From Poseidonibacter ostreae (lineage in GTDB: Bacteria; Campylobacterota; Campylobacteria; Campylobacterales; Arcobacteraceae), in assembly GCF_009208075.1 (NCBI RefSeq), contig NZ_WFKJ01000029.1, forward strand, positions 1 through 39,630: a DNA stretch of 39,630 bases, given 5' to 3'. The translations under genes and the position numbers were made by a program. The notes beneath the pieces are model-generated. The model ran no database searches, was not told the DNA's origin, and saw only the letters and a program-made list of their open reading frames with translations. This document shows, piece by piece, positions 6,818-15,141 of this stretch (positions are counted from its first letter, which is position 1; the number at the start of each line of letters is the position of its first letter).

Positions 6818-7570
6818 TTAATTAAACTCGTAAACTTTAAATTCTCTAGGTTCTTTAGCTTCAAATTCATAATCAAAAATTTTAGTGATTTTAGAATGTA
6901 ATAAAACTCTTGTAACATTAGTTGCCGTTCTTCCATAAACTCCATCACCAATAATTGGTAATCCAACAGAGTTTAAATGAACTCTAATTTGATGAGTACG
7001 ACCAGATTCAATAACAACTTTGATTTTAGATTTATTACCTTCAACCAACATAGGGTAAACAGTTGATTTTGCTGGTTTACCTTTTTTAACATCAATTTTA
7101 GATTTAGCACTTCCTCTATCTTTTGTTGTAAGAATTGGTTTATCAATAACAATTTCATCAATAACCTTTCCCTCAACAATAGCAACATACTCTTTATAAA
7201 CTCTATTTTGTTTAAACTCTTTTATTGCTCTATTTTGGAATAATTCGTTTTTAGCAAACATCATAACACCACTTGTTTCTTTATCAAGTCTATTAAGTAA
7301 AAAAGCATCAGGATATTTTTTAGCAACTTCATCAGCTGTTAAAAATGCAGGTTTGTCTACTACTAAAATATCATTATCTTGGAAAATTACTTTTATTGGA
7401 GCAATTTCTTTTACAATAAAATGTGTATCACCTTTTATTTCACCACGGGCAATCATTACTTTTTTCCCACCAACTCTTACTAAGCCTTTATCTATTAACT
7501 CTTTTGCTTTAGAATTAGAAATTCCTTCTTGAATTGCTAATAGTTTGTATGCTTTATCTCTTACAGGCAT
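6818..7570 (-). CDS. RluA-family RNA pseudouridine synthase with S4 domain
   Basis: 250 residues. An N-terminal S4-like RNA-binding segment (about 1-55, SNSKAKELIDKGLVRVGGK) precedes a pseudouridine synthase domain. The catalytic motif is LLNRLDKETSG (91-101) with D96 as the nucleophile; the usual His before RLD is Asn here. ESGRTHQIRVHL (about 188-199) is the second family signature. It converts specific uridines in rRNA or tRNA to pseudouridine; the exact site cannot be told from sequence. It overlaps the start of its upstream neighbour waaA's 3' end by 17 bases, so the two are translationally coupled. The same order waaA-pseudouridine synthase occurs in H. pylori (HP0957-HP0956). Confidence 0.93.
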   Translation of the reverse strand: MPVRDKAYKLLAIQEGISNSKAKELIDKGLVRVGGKKVMIARGEIKGDTHFIVKEIAPIKVIFQDNDILVVDKPAFLTADEVAKKYPDAFLLNRLDKETSGVMMFAKNELFQNRAIKEFKQNRVYKEYVAIVEGKVIDEIVIDKPILTTKDRGSAKSKIDVKKGKPAKSTVYPMLVEGNKSKIKVVIESGRTHQIRVHLNSVGLPIIGDGVYGRTATNVTRVLLHSKITKIFDYEFEAKEPREFKVYEFN

Positions 7571-8705
7571 TTATTTCCTTTATTATTGGATCTATTGAAC
7601 CAGCTTTTATTAAGGCTGATTTTTTTAAATCTTTTATATTATTTAAGTATTTATTTAATTCATCATTTTCAATTAAATAAAAATCTTTAACACATTCAAA
7701 AAGTGGTTTTTGATTAAATATCTGTTTACCACTAATTAACTTACATTTAAAAAATGCAGGTTCAATTGGATTATGTCCACCAATTTTTTCAAATGCACCA
7801 CCTAAAATTACTACATCTGATATAGTAAAGATATCATTTAAAATACCCATTTTATCTACTAAAATTATATCAGAATTAAAATTTTCTTCTTGTGAGTATC
7901 TATGATAAGTCAAGGGTTTATCTTTTATATACTCTTTGATTAGTAAATCAACACTATCAAATCTTTCAGGATGTCTAGGAACTATTACTAATCTTCCTTG
8001 ATCTCTTTCATAAGCATTAAGAATAAGCTTCTCTTCATTTTCATGAGTACTTGCTGCTGTAATTAAGATATCATCAACTTTTTTTAATATATTATTCACT
8101 TTTGGTTCTTGTGCTAATTTAATATTCCCTAACACTTCCACATTTGTAGCACCTAACTCTTCTAGTCTTTCTTTATCTATATCACTTTGTGCAAAAACTT
8201 TATCAATATTCTTAAAAATTCTTTTATAAAAAAAAGAAAATCTTTTATAAGAATTATATGATTTATCAGAGATTCTTGCATTTATTAAAAAAGTTTTTGC
8301 ACCTTTTTTCTTCGCAAAAAGAAATAGCATAAACCATAATTCAGCTTCCATAACAACTAAAACTTTTTGTTTATTAATCCAAAAAGGTAAAAATATCTCA
8401 AAAGGTAAATAACGTACATTTGAAGTACTCTTTAAAGCTTCTTCAAATCCAGTGTTTGTGATAACTGAAACATTTGCCTCATTTTTATAATAATCAAGTA
8501 AAGGTTTAATAGCTTTTGTTTCACCCATTGAACAAGAATGGAACCAAATACTATTTTCTTCAAAGGAAGGATTATTTCTTAAAAAAAATTTTGAGGGAAT
8601 TGCTTGTTTATATTTAGGGTTCTTAGCTTTAAAAACTAAAAAAGGAAGAGCTAGTATATAAACTAAGACTAAAAGTAAATAGTAAAATATACTAAAAAGG
8701 CTCAA
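7554..8705 (-). CDS. waaA: 3-deoxy-D-manno-octulosonic acid (Kdo) transferase WaaA
   Basis: 383 residues, slightly short for the family. An N-terminal membrane anchor (about 3-24, FYYLLLVLVYILALPFLVF) is followed by a GT-B glycosyltransferase fold. SIWFHSCSMGETKAIKPLL (about 52-70) contains the family S-x-GE motif with the catalytic Glu. VVMEAELWFMLF is the second conserved WaaA segment, and GGAFEKIGGHNPIEPAF is the signature near the C-terminal Rossmann domain. It adds Kdo from CMP-Kdo to lipid IVA at the inner membrane, the first step of LPS core synthesis. It starts 2 bases after flgZ ends and overlaps the downstream pseudouridine synthase start, inside the glyQ-to-rlu run. Confidence 0.95.
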   Translation of the reverse strand: MSLFSIFYYLLLVLVYILALPFLVFKAKNPKYKQAIPSKFFLRNNPSFEENSIWFHSCSMGETKAIKPLLDYYKNEANVSVITNTGFEEALKSTSNVRYLPFEIFLPFWINKQKVLVVMEAELWFMLFLFAKKKGAKTFLINARISDKSYNSYKRFSFFYKRIFKNIDKVFAQSDIDKERLEELGATNVEVLGNIKLAQEPKVNNILKKVDDILITAASTHENEEKLILNAYERDQGRLVIVPRHPERFDSVDLLIKEYIKDKPLTYHRYSQEENFNSDIILVDKMGILNDIFTISDVVILGGAFEKIGGHNPIEPAFFKCKLISGKQIFNQKPLFECVKDFYLIENDELNKYLNNIKDLKKSALIKAGSIDPIIKEINACKR

Positions 8706-8707
8706 AA

Positions 8708-9427
8708 TTAAGCCTCTTCTGTTTCATCTTCTTTATAAAGTATTCTTCCACAATGTGGACAATTTACAATCTCTTCTGATTTAATAACTTCAGCATAAGT
8801 TTTGTCATTAATTTTCATATAACAACCATAACATGCTTGTTTTTTTACAGGAACAACAGCAGAATCTTTTGCCCATCTTTTGATTTTTTCATAGAATGTT
8901 AAAATTTTATTATCAAACTTTTCTAATAATTCACTTCTTTCTTGATATACAACATTTCTTTCTTTGTTGATTTCTTCAATACTATTATCAACTGCAACTT
9001 GAATATCTTTAATTGATTCTTCTTCTTCAGTTAATTTTTCTTGTAAATCTTTTAAAGTCTCTTCTTTAGATTCAGATAATGCATCTAATCTTGTAATCTC
9101 TTCATTTGCAAAAGAGATTTGTTCTTTAGCGATTTCTTCTTCTAATTGTAATGCTTTTAACTCTTTTTCTGTATGAATATTATCATTCTTTTTTGAGATA
9201 TCTTCTAACTTAGACTTTAACTCTGATAAATGGATATTATTCTTAGTTCTTTTAGACTTAATATCATCAACCTCTAAATATAAAGTGTTAATTGATGCTT
9301 TAATCTCTTCTGCTGTTTCAACAAAAGTTGCAAGTTTTGCCTTTTCATTTTCAATCTTTGGTTCAAACATGCTAATTGCTGTATCAAATTTTGATAATTT
9401 AATTAAATCCTGTAAATACTTATTCAA
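8708..9427 (-). CDS. flgZ: FlgZ/HP0958-type coiled-coil zinc-ribbon protein
   Basis: 239 residues. About 1-180 forms a long antiparallel coiled coil (Glu/Lys-rich), followed by a C4 zinc ribbon with C199-x2-C202 and C223-x2-C226 (QACYGCYMKIN and VNCPHCGRI). This is the architecture of H. pylori HP0958, known to stabilise sigma-54 (RpoN) and to bind flaA mRNA, linking transcription and translation in flagellar assembly. The order glyQ-nif3-flgZ-waaA is the same as HP0960-HP0957, which strengthens the assignment. It overlaps the upstream nif3-like gene by 8 bases. Function in this organism is inferred by homology. Confidence 0.88.
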   Translation of the reverse strand: MNKYLQDLIKLSKFDTAISMFEPKIENEKAKLATFVETAEEIKASINTLYLEVDDIKSKRTKNNIHLSELKSKLEDISKKNDNIHTEKELKALQLEEEIAKEQISFANEEITRLDALSESKEETLKDLQEKLTEEEESIKDIQVAVDNSIEEINKERNVVYQERSELLEKFDNKILTFYEKIKRWAKDSAVVPVKKQACYGCYMKINDKTYAEVIKSEEIVNCPHCGRILYKEDETEEA

Positions 9428-10175
9428 TCGTTTCTCCTTCTATAAAAAACTCAAATGGATTTTTTGAAGCTGTTATTATAGCTTTTAATTCATTTTTTTT
9501 CAAATATTCTGAAAGAAGTCCCTCTAGTAGCTTACTAAAGTATCTTTCACTCTCATAATGTCTTATATCAATTAAAGAAATACCTCTTGCCTTTGCTTCC
9601 ATTGCATCATGATATTTTATATCACCTGTTAAGAAACAATCAGCTTTTACTTCTTCAATTAAAGACATCCCTGAACCCGTAACAATTGCTACATCTTTTA
9701 TAAAATCATTACATCTAACTGTATTTACAGTTTTCAAATCTAATTTTTTTGAGATATGTTTTACTAAATCATTAAACTTCATATTTACTTTTGCATAAGA
9801 AATAAACTCATCAGTGTTCTCAAGTTTTAAACCTAAAACTTCACTAACCACATATTTGTTTAAATGTGTTTTATCTATATTTGTATGCATTGAAATTAAA
9901 GATATATCTTTTTTAATTAATTTCTGTAATAATTTCGTACTATATGAGTCATAATTAACTCTTTTTAAACCTTTGAAAATTAAAGGATGATGGGTAATAA
10001 TTAAAGAATTTTCTTCAACTTCATCAAGTAATTGTTCATCTAAATCAATACTAATATATACTTTTTTTACTTCATCATCAAAAGAACCTACAAGTAAACC
10101 TGCATTGTCCCATTTTTCTTGTAACTCAAATGGTGATAACTCATCTAAAAAAGCATATATTTCTTTAACTTTCAA
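9420..10175 (-). CDS. Nif3-like dinuclear metal-centre protein
   Basis: 251 residues of the Nif3/YbgI (DUF34) family. ITHHPLIFKGLKRV (about 59-72) gives the adjacent metal-binding histidines, SMHTNID (about 95-101) the next ligands, and DIRHYESERYFSKLL (about 207-221) the C-terminal His/Glu ligands. Family members are hexameric with a two-metal site; some are annotated as GTP cyclohydrolase I type 2, but the true substrate is unsettled. It lies 8 bases after glyQ and overlaps flgZ, the same context as HP0959 in H. pylori. This conservation points to a housekeeping role rather than flagella. Confidence 0.9.
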   Translation of the reverse strand: MKVKEIYAFLDELSPFELQEKWDNAGLLVGSFDDEVKKVYISIDLDEQLLDEVEENSLIITHHPLIFKGLKRVNYDSYSTKLLQKLIKKDISLISMHTNIDKTHLNKYVVSEVLGLKLENTDEFISYAKVNMKFNDLVKHISKKLDLKTVNTVRCNDFIKDVAIVTGSGMSLIEEVKADCFLTGDIKYHDAMEAKARGISLIDIRHYESERYFSKLLEGLLSEYLKKNELKAIITASKNPFEFFIEGETIE

Positions 10176-10183
10176 AGTAAATC

Positions 10184-11122
10184 CTAAACAAATAATTCAG
10201 GATTATTTAGTTTTAATTTTTCTAAGGCTTCTAAAGATGCTTTAGAATTAACTCTTGCTAATCTTTGAGGTTCTTGACTTTTATATAAAACCGCACAACC
10301 TTGAGATAATTCTCTCACTTTTAAAATATAGTTTTGTCTCTCTGTTACTGAAATTGCTTTTCTTGCATCTAATGTATTAAAAGCATGAGATGCTATCATA
10401 CATTGATCATATGCAGGAAGAGGTAATTCATTTTCTAAACAAACTTTACACTCATTAAAAGCTTCGTCAAAATGTCTAAATAACATATCTACATCAGCTA
10501 CTTCAAAATTATATTTTGAAAATTCATATTCACTCTCTTTATGAACATCTGCATAAGTAGTAATTCCATGTGCATTTTCATTCCAAACAATGTCAAATAC
10601 AGAATCAACACCTTGTAAATACATTGCAAGTCTTTCAGTTCCATAAGTAATCTCAACAGCAACAGGATCACAAGGAAGTCCTCCTACTTGTTGAAAGTAA
10701 GTAAACTGAGTTACTTCCATACCATCAAGCCAAACTTCCCATCCAAGTCCCCAAGCTCCAAGAGTTGGAGATTCCCAGTTATCTTCAACAAATCTAATAT
10801 CATGCTTAGATAAATCTAAACCTAAAAACTCTAAAGATTGTAAATACAAGTCTTGAATATTATCTGGACTTGGTTTGATTAAAGTTTGAAACTGATAATA
10901 AGCTCCTAATCTATTTGGGTTCTCTCCATATCTTCCATCAGTTGGTCTTCTACTTGGAGCAACATAAGCAGTTGACCAAGGAGTTGAATCTAAACTTCTT
11001 AAAAGTGTTGCAGGGTGGAAAGTACCAGCACCTGCTGGAATATCGTAAGGTTGTACAATATTACATCCTTGCTTAGCCCAAAACTCTTGTAATTTTAATA
11101 GAATTTGTGAAAATGTAACCAT
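10184..11122 (-). CDS. glyQ: Glycyl-tRNA synthetase alpha subunit
   Basis: 312 residues, close to the usual length. The N-terminus contains [20 protein letters not shown], which is diagnostic of the bacterial alpha2beta2 type GlyRS. The class II catalytic core follows, including [20 protein letters not shown] (motif 2 region) and [20 protein letters not shown] near the end. GlyQ holds the aminoacylation site; GlyS (beta) recognises tRNA and is not in this window. The gene is followed 8 bases later by the nif3-like gene, as in H. pylori. Upstream spacing to purE is 52 bases. Confidence 0.98.
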   Translation of the reverse strand: MVTFSQILLKLQEFWAKQGCNIVQPYDIPAGAGTFHPATLLRSLDSTPWSTAYVAPSRRPTDGRYGENPNRLGAYYQFQTLIKPSPDNIQDLYLQSLEFLGLDLSKHDIRFVEDNWESPTLGAWGLGWEVWLDGMEVTQFTYFQQVGGLPCDPVAVEITYGTERLAMYLQGVDSVFDIVWNENAHGITTYADVHKESEYEFSKYNFEVADVDMLFRHFDEAFNECKVCLENELPLPAYDQCMIASHAFNTLDARKAISVTERQNYILKVRELSQGCAVLYKSQEPQRLARVNSKASLEALEKLKLNNPELFV

Positions 11123-11174
11123 CTATTTAATTCCTAATTTTTTATTTCTTATAAATATTCATCTATAGTGTTTA

Positions 11175-11675
11175 CTATAAGATTACTTCTATTTCTTGTG
11201 AATCTGTTTCAACTTTTTTAGCTTGTACGATTCTATCTTCTTTTAATTTTATAGCTAATTCACTATCAGAGATTGCAAGAATTTGCATAGCAAAATATGC
11301 AGCATTTACAGCACCAGATCTACCAAGTGCAACTGTACCAACAGGCATACCAGCAGGCATTTGAACAGTAGAAAGCATTGCATCCATTCCATCCATTGCT
11401 CCACCTTTCATTGGTACTCCAATAACAGGTTTAGTTGTAGACGCAGCTAAAGCACCAGCTAAGTGTGCAGCCATACCAGCAGCAGCAATAAAGGCAACTG
11501 CACCTTTTTCTTCTGCTTCTTTGATATAAGTTTTAGTTCTAGCAGGAGACCTATGAGCTGAAGATATAATAAGCTCATATCTAACATTAAACTTTTCAAA
11601 AGTATCAGCACAATGCTTCATAATTTCATAGTCAGATTTACTACCCATAATAATTGATACAAAATTCATTTTCAA
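11175..11675 (-). CDS. purE: N5-carboxyaminoimidazole ribonucleotide mutase PurE
   Basis: 166 residues, a standard class I PurE. IIMGSKSDYEIMKHC (about 8-22) and ISSAHRSPARTKTYI (about 38-52) are the substrate-phosphate and active-site His segments. IGVPMKGGAMDGMDAMLSTV and PAGMPVGTVALG complete the conserved core. It converts N5-CAIR to CAIR in purine synthesis, using PurK's product; purK is not in the window. A six-base-arm inverted repeat (11164-11179) overlaps its stop codon and might act as a weak terminator before glyQ. Confidence 0.97.
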   Translation of the reverse strand: MKMNFVSIIMGSKSDYEIMKHCADTFEKFNVRYELIISSAHRSPARTKTYIKEAEEKGAVAFIAAAGMAAHLAGALAASTTKPVIGVPMKGGAMDGMDAMLSTVQMPAGMPVGTVALGRSGAVNAAYFAMQILAISDSELAIKLKEDRIVQAKKVETDSQEIEVIL

Positions 11676-11705
11676 TCCTTGTTTTTATATAAAAACACGA
11701 TTATA

Positions 11706-13013
11706 TCAAAAAGTATCTAATAGTTTTATAATCTTCGATGTTTTAAGGCTTTGCCATGATTTATATTTGTATAAAGTTAATGAATCATTATCATAAATAA
11801 ATTTTGATAATGATTTAGATTTATCTTCAATTTTAATAGTTTTAAGATGCTCATAGTATTTTGTTTTCTTATCAATTTCTGTATCTGTTGATAAAACAAT
11901 TGTAGGAATCATAAATGCATCAGAGATATGAAAAGTTGAAGTATCAGTTGTAATAATTGAATCCATATTAGAAATTATATATATAAAATCATTTATAGTT
12001 TTAGAATCTTTTGATAAGTTTATAAACTTATCATCTACTAGTTTTGAATCAATATTTAAACAACTTACAATTGTATAACCATCTAATTTTAATATTAATT
12101 CTTTTAATATTGAAGAAGCAATATTTTGAGGAATTGTTTTGTTTGCACTAGCTGAAAAAGGATGAAACAAAAGAACTTTTCCTTTCTTTTTTATAGCTTT
12201 GATTTTTTCTTCTAAATTTTTTGAAGCTACAACATTTTCAAGATTTAATTCATTATGTTTTTCATAAGAGCTTATCTTTTTATAATCTATTCCAAATTTA
12301 TATAACCAAGCATCAACCATATTTAAACTATTAAAACCTGAAAGCTTTTGCATAACAGAGCTATTATCAATAAAGTAGTCATAAGTGCAAAGTTTTTTAC
12401 TTGTGATACTTAAAGGCATTACATTGTTTATAAATTTTTGTTTTAAATAAACTTGTCTATCTCTTGAATAAAGACTATTATTTGAAGCATTAATATATAA
12501 ATCGATTTTAACACTCTTATAAAGCTCTTTTAACTTAGTATTTAGTATTCGTAAAGCTGTACAAGAAGATACTATTTGACTAATACTTTTACCTAAACCA
12601 CCAATTATTGCAAGAGAAATTTCTTCTTTATCTTTTTTCACAAGTTGCTTGTAAATATCAACTTTTGAAGACTTGTCAAATAATGACAATACTTCATCTT
12701 CATTTTTAATTACATTTTTTGCTGTATTTTTTTTGAATTCTACAGAGTTTAAATATTCATCTTTATTGCTAATTCCTAATTCAATAGGAAAAGATTCTAA
12801 CTCTCTTACTTTCTTCTCTTTTAAAAGTCTAGTTGTATATTTATCTTTATCTACATTTTCAAAAACTTTGTTTAAATCATTAAAATCATTTTCACATGTA
12901 ATATATACAGTATCATTTTCTAAGTTTGATGGCATTTTAAACTTGAAATAGTTTACTAAAGTGCCATCAGTTGTTTTTATATTAATATTTTGGGAAACTC
13001 TAAAAAAAATCAT
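11706..13013 (-). CDS. Glycosyltransferase family 9-like protein (divergent)
   Basis: 435 residues. Residues 131-150 (ISLAIIGGLGKSISQIVSSC) resemble the start of heptosyltransferase-type GT9 enzymes. VLLFHPFSASANKTIP (280-295) matches the GT9 nucleotide-sugar region, and SIITTDTSTFHISDAFMIPT (352-371) is the family's D-[ST]-x-x-H-[IL] motif. About 130 N-terminal residues lie before this fold and I cannot assign them. It probably acts on LPS core or another glycan, but donor and acceptor are unknown and key acidic residues differ enough that catalysis is not certain. It follows the U32 gene by 14 bases and precedes purE by 30. Confidence 0.72.
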   Translation of the reverse strand: MIFFRVSQNINIKTTDGTLVNYFKFKMPSNLENDTVYITCENDFNDLNKVFENVDKDKYTTRLLKEKKVRELESFPIELGISNKDEYLNSVEFKKNTAKNVIKNEDEVLSLFDKSSKVDIYKQLVKKDKEEISLAIIGGLGKSISQIVSSCTALRILNTKLKELYKSVKIDLYINASNNSLYSRDRQVYLKQKFINNVMPLSITSKKLCTYDYFIDNSSVMQKLSGFNSLNMVDAWLYKFGIDYKKISSYEKHNELNLENVVASKNLEEKIKAIKKKGKVLLFHPFSASANKTIPQNIASSILKELILKLDGYTIVSCLNIDSKLVDDKFINLSKDSKTINDFIYIISNMDSIITTDTSTFHISDAFMIPTIVLSTDTEIDKKTKYYEHLKTIKIEDKSKSLSKFIYDNDSLTLYKYKSWQSLKTSKIIKLLDTF

Positions 13014-13027
13014 ATAATACCAGGTAA

Positions 13028-14308
13028 TTATATTTCAGTATTTTCAGTTCTTAACATTGTTAAATAAGGTAAAGTTCCAGGTAATTGAATTTTATTTGTA
13101 TTACCACTATGCACTGATTCCATCTCTTTATTTGTTTCTGTTAATATTTTTTTGAAGTTTATATAATAAACTCCATCTTCTTTTTTATAGATTTTTCCAA
13201 TTTCATTATCACACTCAATAATTTGAGTATCTCTTGGTGCAAATATTTCAATATCTTGATTTGGATAAACTTTATATTTACACATGAAATGTTTTTCATC
13301 TTCTGTTATAAGTCCAGTTACTTCGTAAGAACCTTTAGAAATAGCGTAATCATGATTTTGAGAATCTAGCTTGTCAAATGGTCTATGAACTAAATAAGCA
13401 TCTGTAAAGCCTCTATTTTTTGTTGTATGTAATTCTCTTTGGTATTTATCCGCATCAAATGTACCTGCATAATAATCATCAATAGCTTCTCTATATGCAT
13501 TTGCAGTTACTGCTGCATAATATGGTGATTTTGTTCTACCTTCAATTTTTAAAGAGTCAACTGCACCAGAATCCATAATCTCTTGAATATGTGAAGCTAA
13601 GTTCATATCTTTTGAATTAAAGATATAAGTTCCAACTCCAGGATCTTCTTCAAGTCTAAATAGTGTATTTTGGTTTTCACTCTCTGCATATAAAGTGTAA
13701 TCAAATCTACAATCATTTGCACATGAACCTCTATTTGGAACACGTCCACTTTGAACTGCTGAAATTAAACATCTTCCTGAGTATGCAAAACACATAGAAC
13801 CATGAACAAAGATTTCAATCTCCATTTCAGGTAAATGCTTTTTAATTTGCATAACATCTTTTAGTGAAATTTCACGTGCTACAACAATTCTTTTTACACC
13901 TAAATCCCAAAAAACTTGTGCATCTAAATAATTAAGTACATTTGCTTGAGTTGATAAATGAACATCAATATCAGGGGCAATCTCTCTACATAATTTAACA
14001 ACACCAGGAGCTGCTACAATAAAACCATCTGGTTTAATTGCTGCCATATTTTCAATATGTTTTTTTAGTAAATCAATTTGTGAGTTAAAAGGGAAACCAT
14101 TAATTGTTGCATATACTTTTTTACCTCTTGCATGTGCATAATCAATTCCCTCTTTAAAAGTTTCAAAGGTAAACTCTTTTCCTGCTCTAATTCTTAAACT
14201 AAAGTGACTAACTCCAGCATATACTGCATCAGCCCCATAATTTATAGCAATTTTTAATTTTTCTAAGTTTCCTGCTGGTGATAATAATTCTACTTTGTTA
14301 TCTTTCAT
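13028..14308 (-). CDS. Peptidase U32 family protein (probable tRNA/rRNA hydroxylation factor)
   Basis: 426 residues. It begins KVELLSPAGNLEKLKIAINY and carries the exact U32 signature EIFVHGSMCFAYSGRCLIS (165-183). Four cysteines, C173, C180, C196 and C200, are placed as in members that bind a 4Fe-4S cluster. U32 proteins were first called collagenases (PrtC), but E. coli YegQ/TrhP and RlhA are now known to act in prephenate-dependent hydroxylation of tRNA uridine-34 or rRNA cytidine. A C-terminal beta domain (about 330-420) is present. Length and motif fit the TrhP-like group, though I cannot separate TrhP from its relatives by eye. The gene has its own upstream region of 134 bases shared divergently with a rhodanese gene. 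Confidence 0.9.
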   Translation of the reverse strand: MKDNKVELLSPAGNLEKLKIAINYGADAVYAGVSHFSLRIRAGKEFTFETFKEGIDYAHARGKKVYATINGFPFNSQIDLLKKHIENMAAIKPDGFIVAAPGVVKLCREIAPDIDVHLSTQANVLNYLDAQVFWDLGVKRIVVAREISLKDVMQIKKHLPEMEIEIFVHGSMCFAYSGRCLISAVQSGRVPNRGSCANDCRFDYTLYAESENQNTLFRLEEDPGVGTYIFNSKDMNLASHIQEIMDSGAVDSLKIEGRTKSPYYAAVTANAYREAIDDYYAGTFDADKYQRELHTTKNRGFTDAYLVHRPFDKLDSQNHDYAISKGSYEVTGLITEDEKHFMCKYKVYPNQDIEIFAPRDTQIIECDNEIGKIYKKEDGVYYINFKKILTETNKEMESVHSGNTNKIQLPGTLPYLTMLRTENTEI

Positions 14309-14442
14309 TATATTTCCTTAATAATCTTTATCATTTATATTTTTAAAATTTCGCAATTATACCTAAATTTTATATAATTTTAATATCAAACTATTTTAGT
14401 CAACTTTTACATTAATAATATATAATTATAAAAAGGATTAAA

Positions 14443-15117
14443 ATGAAAAAGATTATATTAACAAGTTTATTAACAAGCTTACTTTTAAGTGCCTCTGATT
14501 TACAAAGTATTGGTGTTGAAGTTACATATACAGATTCAAATGATGATGAAAAGAATATTGTAATTAAAAGAGAAACTCCTGATAATTGTAAAAGTGTTAA
14601 ATTTTCTCCTAAAAATATCTTAGGTGGAAATTTAGTTGATGAAAAAGTTCCCCAAAATTGTAAAAAAACTTTTATTACATATTTAGGAAAAATTTCACCT
14701 ATTAAGTTTTCTCCAAATATTGAAACTTATGGAGAAGTTGAAGTTTTAGATTTTATTGATAAAGCAAAAGATGATGAAAATATGCTTTTAGTTGATTCTA
14801 GAACTGTTGATTGGTTTTTAGAATCAACTATTCCAAGTGCTATAAATATTCCATTTATTTATTTAAACAAAGGTCAATATCCTGATGATTTTTTAGATGC
14901 ACTTGAAACAATTGGTGTAGAAGTTACTAAAGATGGCTATGATTTTGCAAATGCAAAAGAATTATTACTTTTTTGTAATGGTGTGTGGTGTGGTCAGTCA
15001 CCTTTATCTATGAAAAATTTAATCTCTATTGGTTATCCAGAAGAAAAACTTAAATGGTATAGAGGTGGTATTCAATCTTGGTTAAGTTTAGGACTTCCTG
15101 TAATTAAACCAAATTAG
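14443..15117 (+). CDS. Periplasmic rhodanese with CNGxWCGQ loop (paralogue of the sox-linked one)
   Basis: 224 residues. A Sec signal peptide (1-17, cleavage after LLLSAS or near it) is followed by a domain of about 75 residues and a rhodanese domain (about 98-222). The active loop is FCNGVWCGQSP with C178 as the expected persulfide cysteine and a second, C183, five residues later. It is alignable along its full length with the sox-cluster protein at 25234-25887, including ETxGE before the domain and YRGGxQxWxSLG at the end. This copy alone has C49 and C73 in the front domain. A periplasmic sulfane-sulfur transfer role is inferred. It has a TATAATT and AAAAAGG upstream, and ends convergently with the chemoreceptor gene. 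Confidence 0.85.
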   Translation: MKKIILTSLLTSLLLSASDLQSIGVEVTYTDSNDDEKNIVIKRETPDNCKSVKFSPKNILGGNLVDEKVPQNCKKTFITYLGKISPIKFSPNIETYGEVEVLDFIDKAKDDENMLLVDSRTVDWFLESTIPSAINIPFIYLNKGQYPDDFLDALETIGVEVTKDGYDFANAKELLLFCNGVWCGQSPLSMKNLISIGYPEEKLKWYRGGIQSWLSLGLPVIKPN

Positions 15118-15120
15118 TAA

Positions 15121-15141
15121 GAAAGCTTTTTAAAAGCTTTC
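15121..15141. terminator. Bidirectional hairpin overlapping the chemoreceptor stop codon
   Basis: Ten-base arms GAAAGCTTTT (15121-15130) and AAAAGCTTTC (15132-15141) flank one central base. It sits between convergent genes; the minus-strand stop codon (15130-15132) and last two codons are inside it. There are short T runs within the arms on both strands. Confidence 0.55.
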
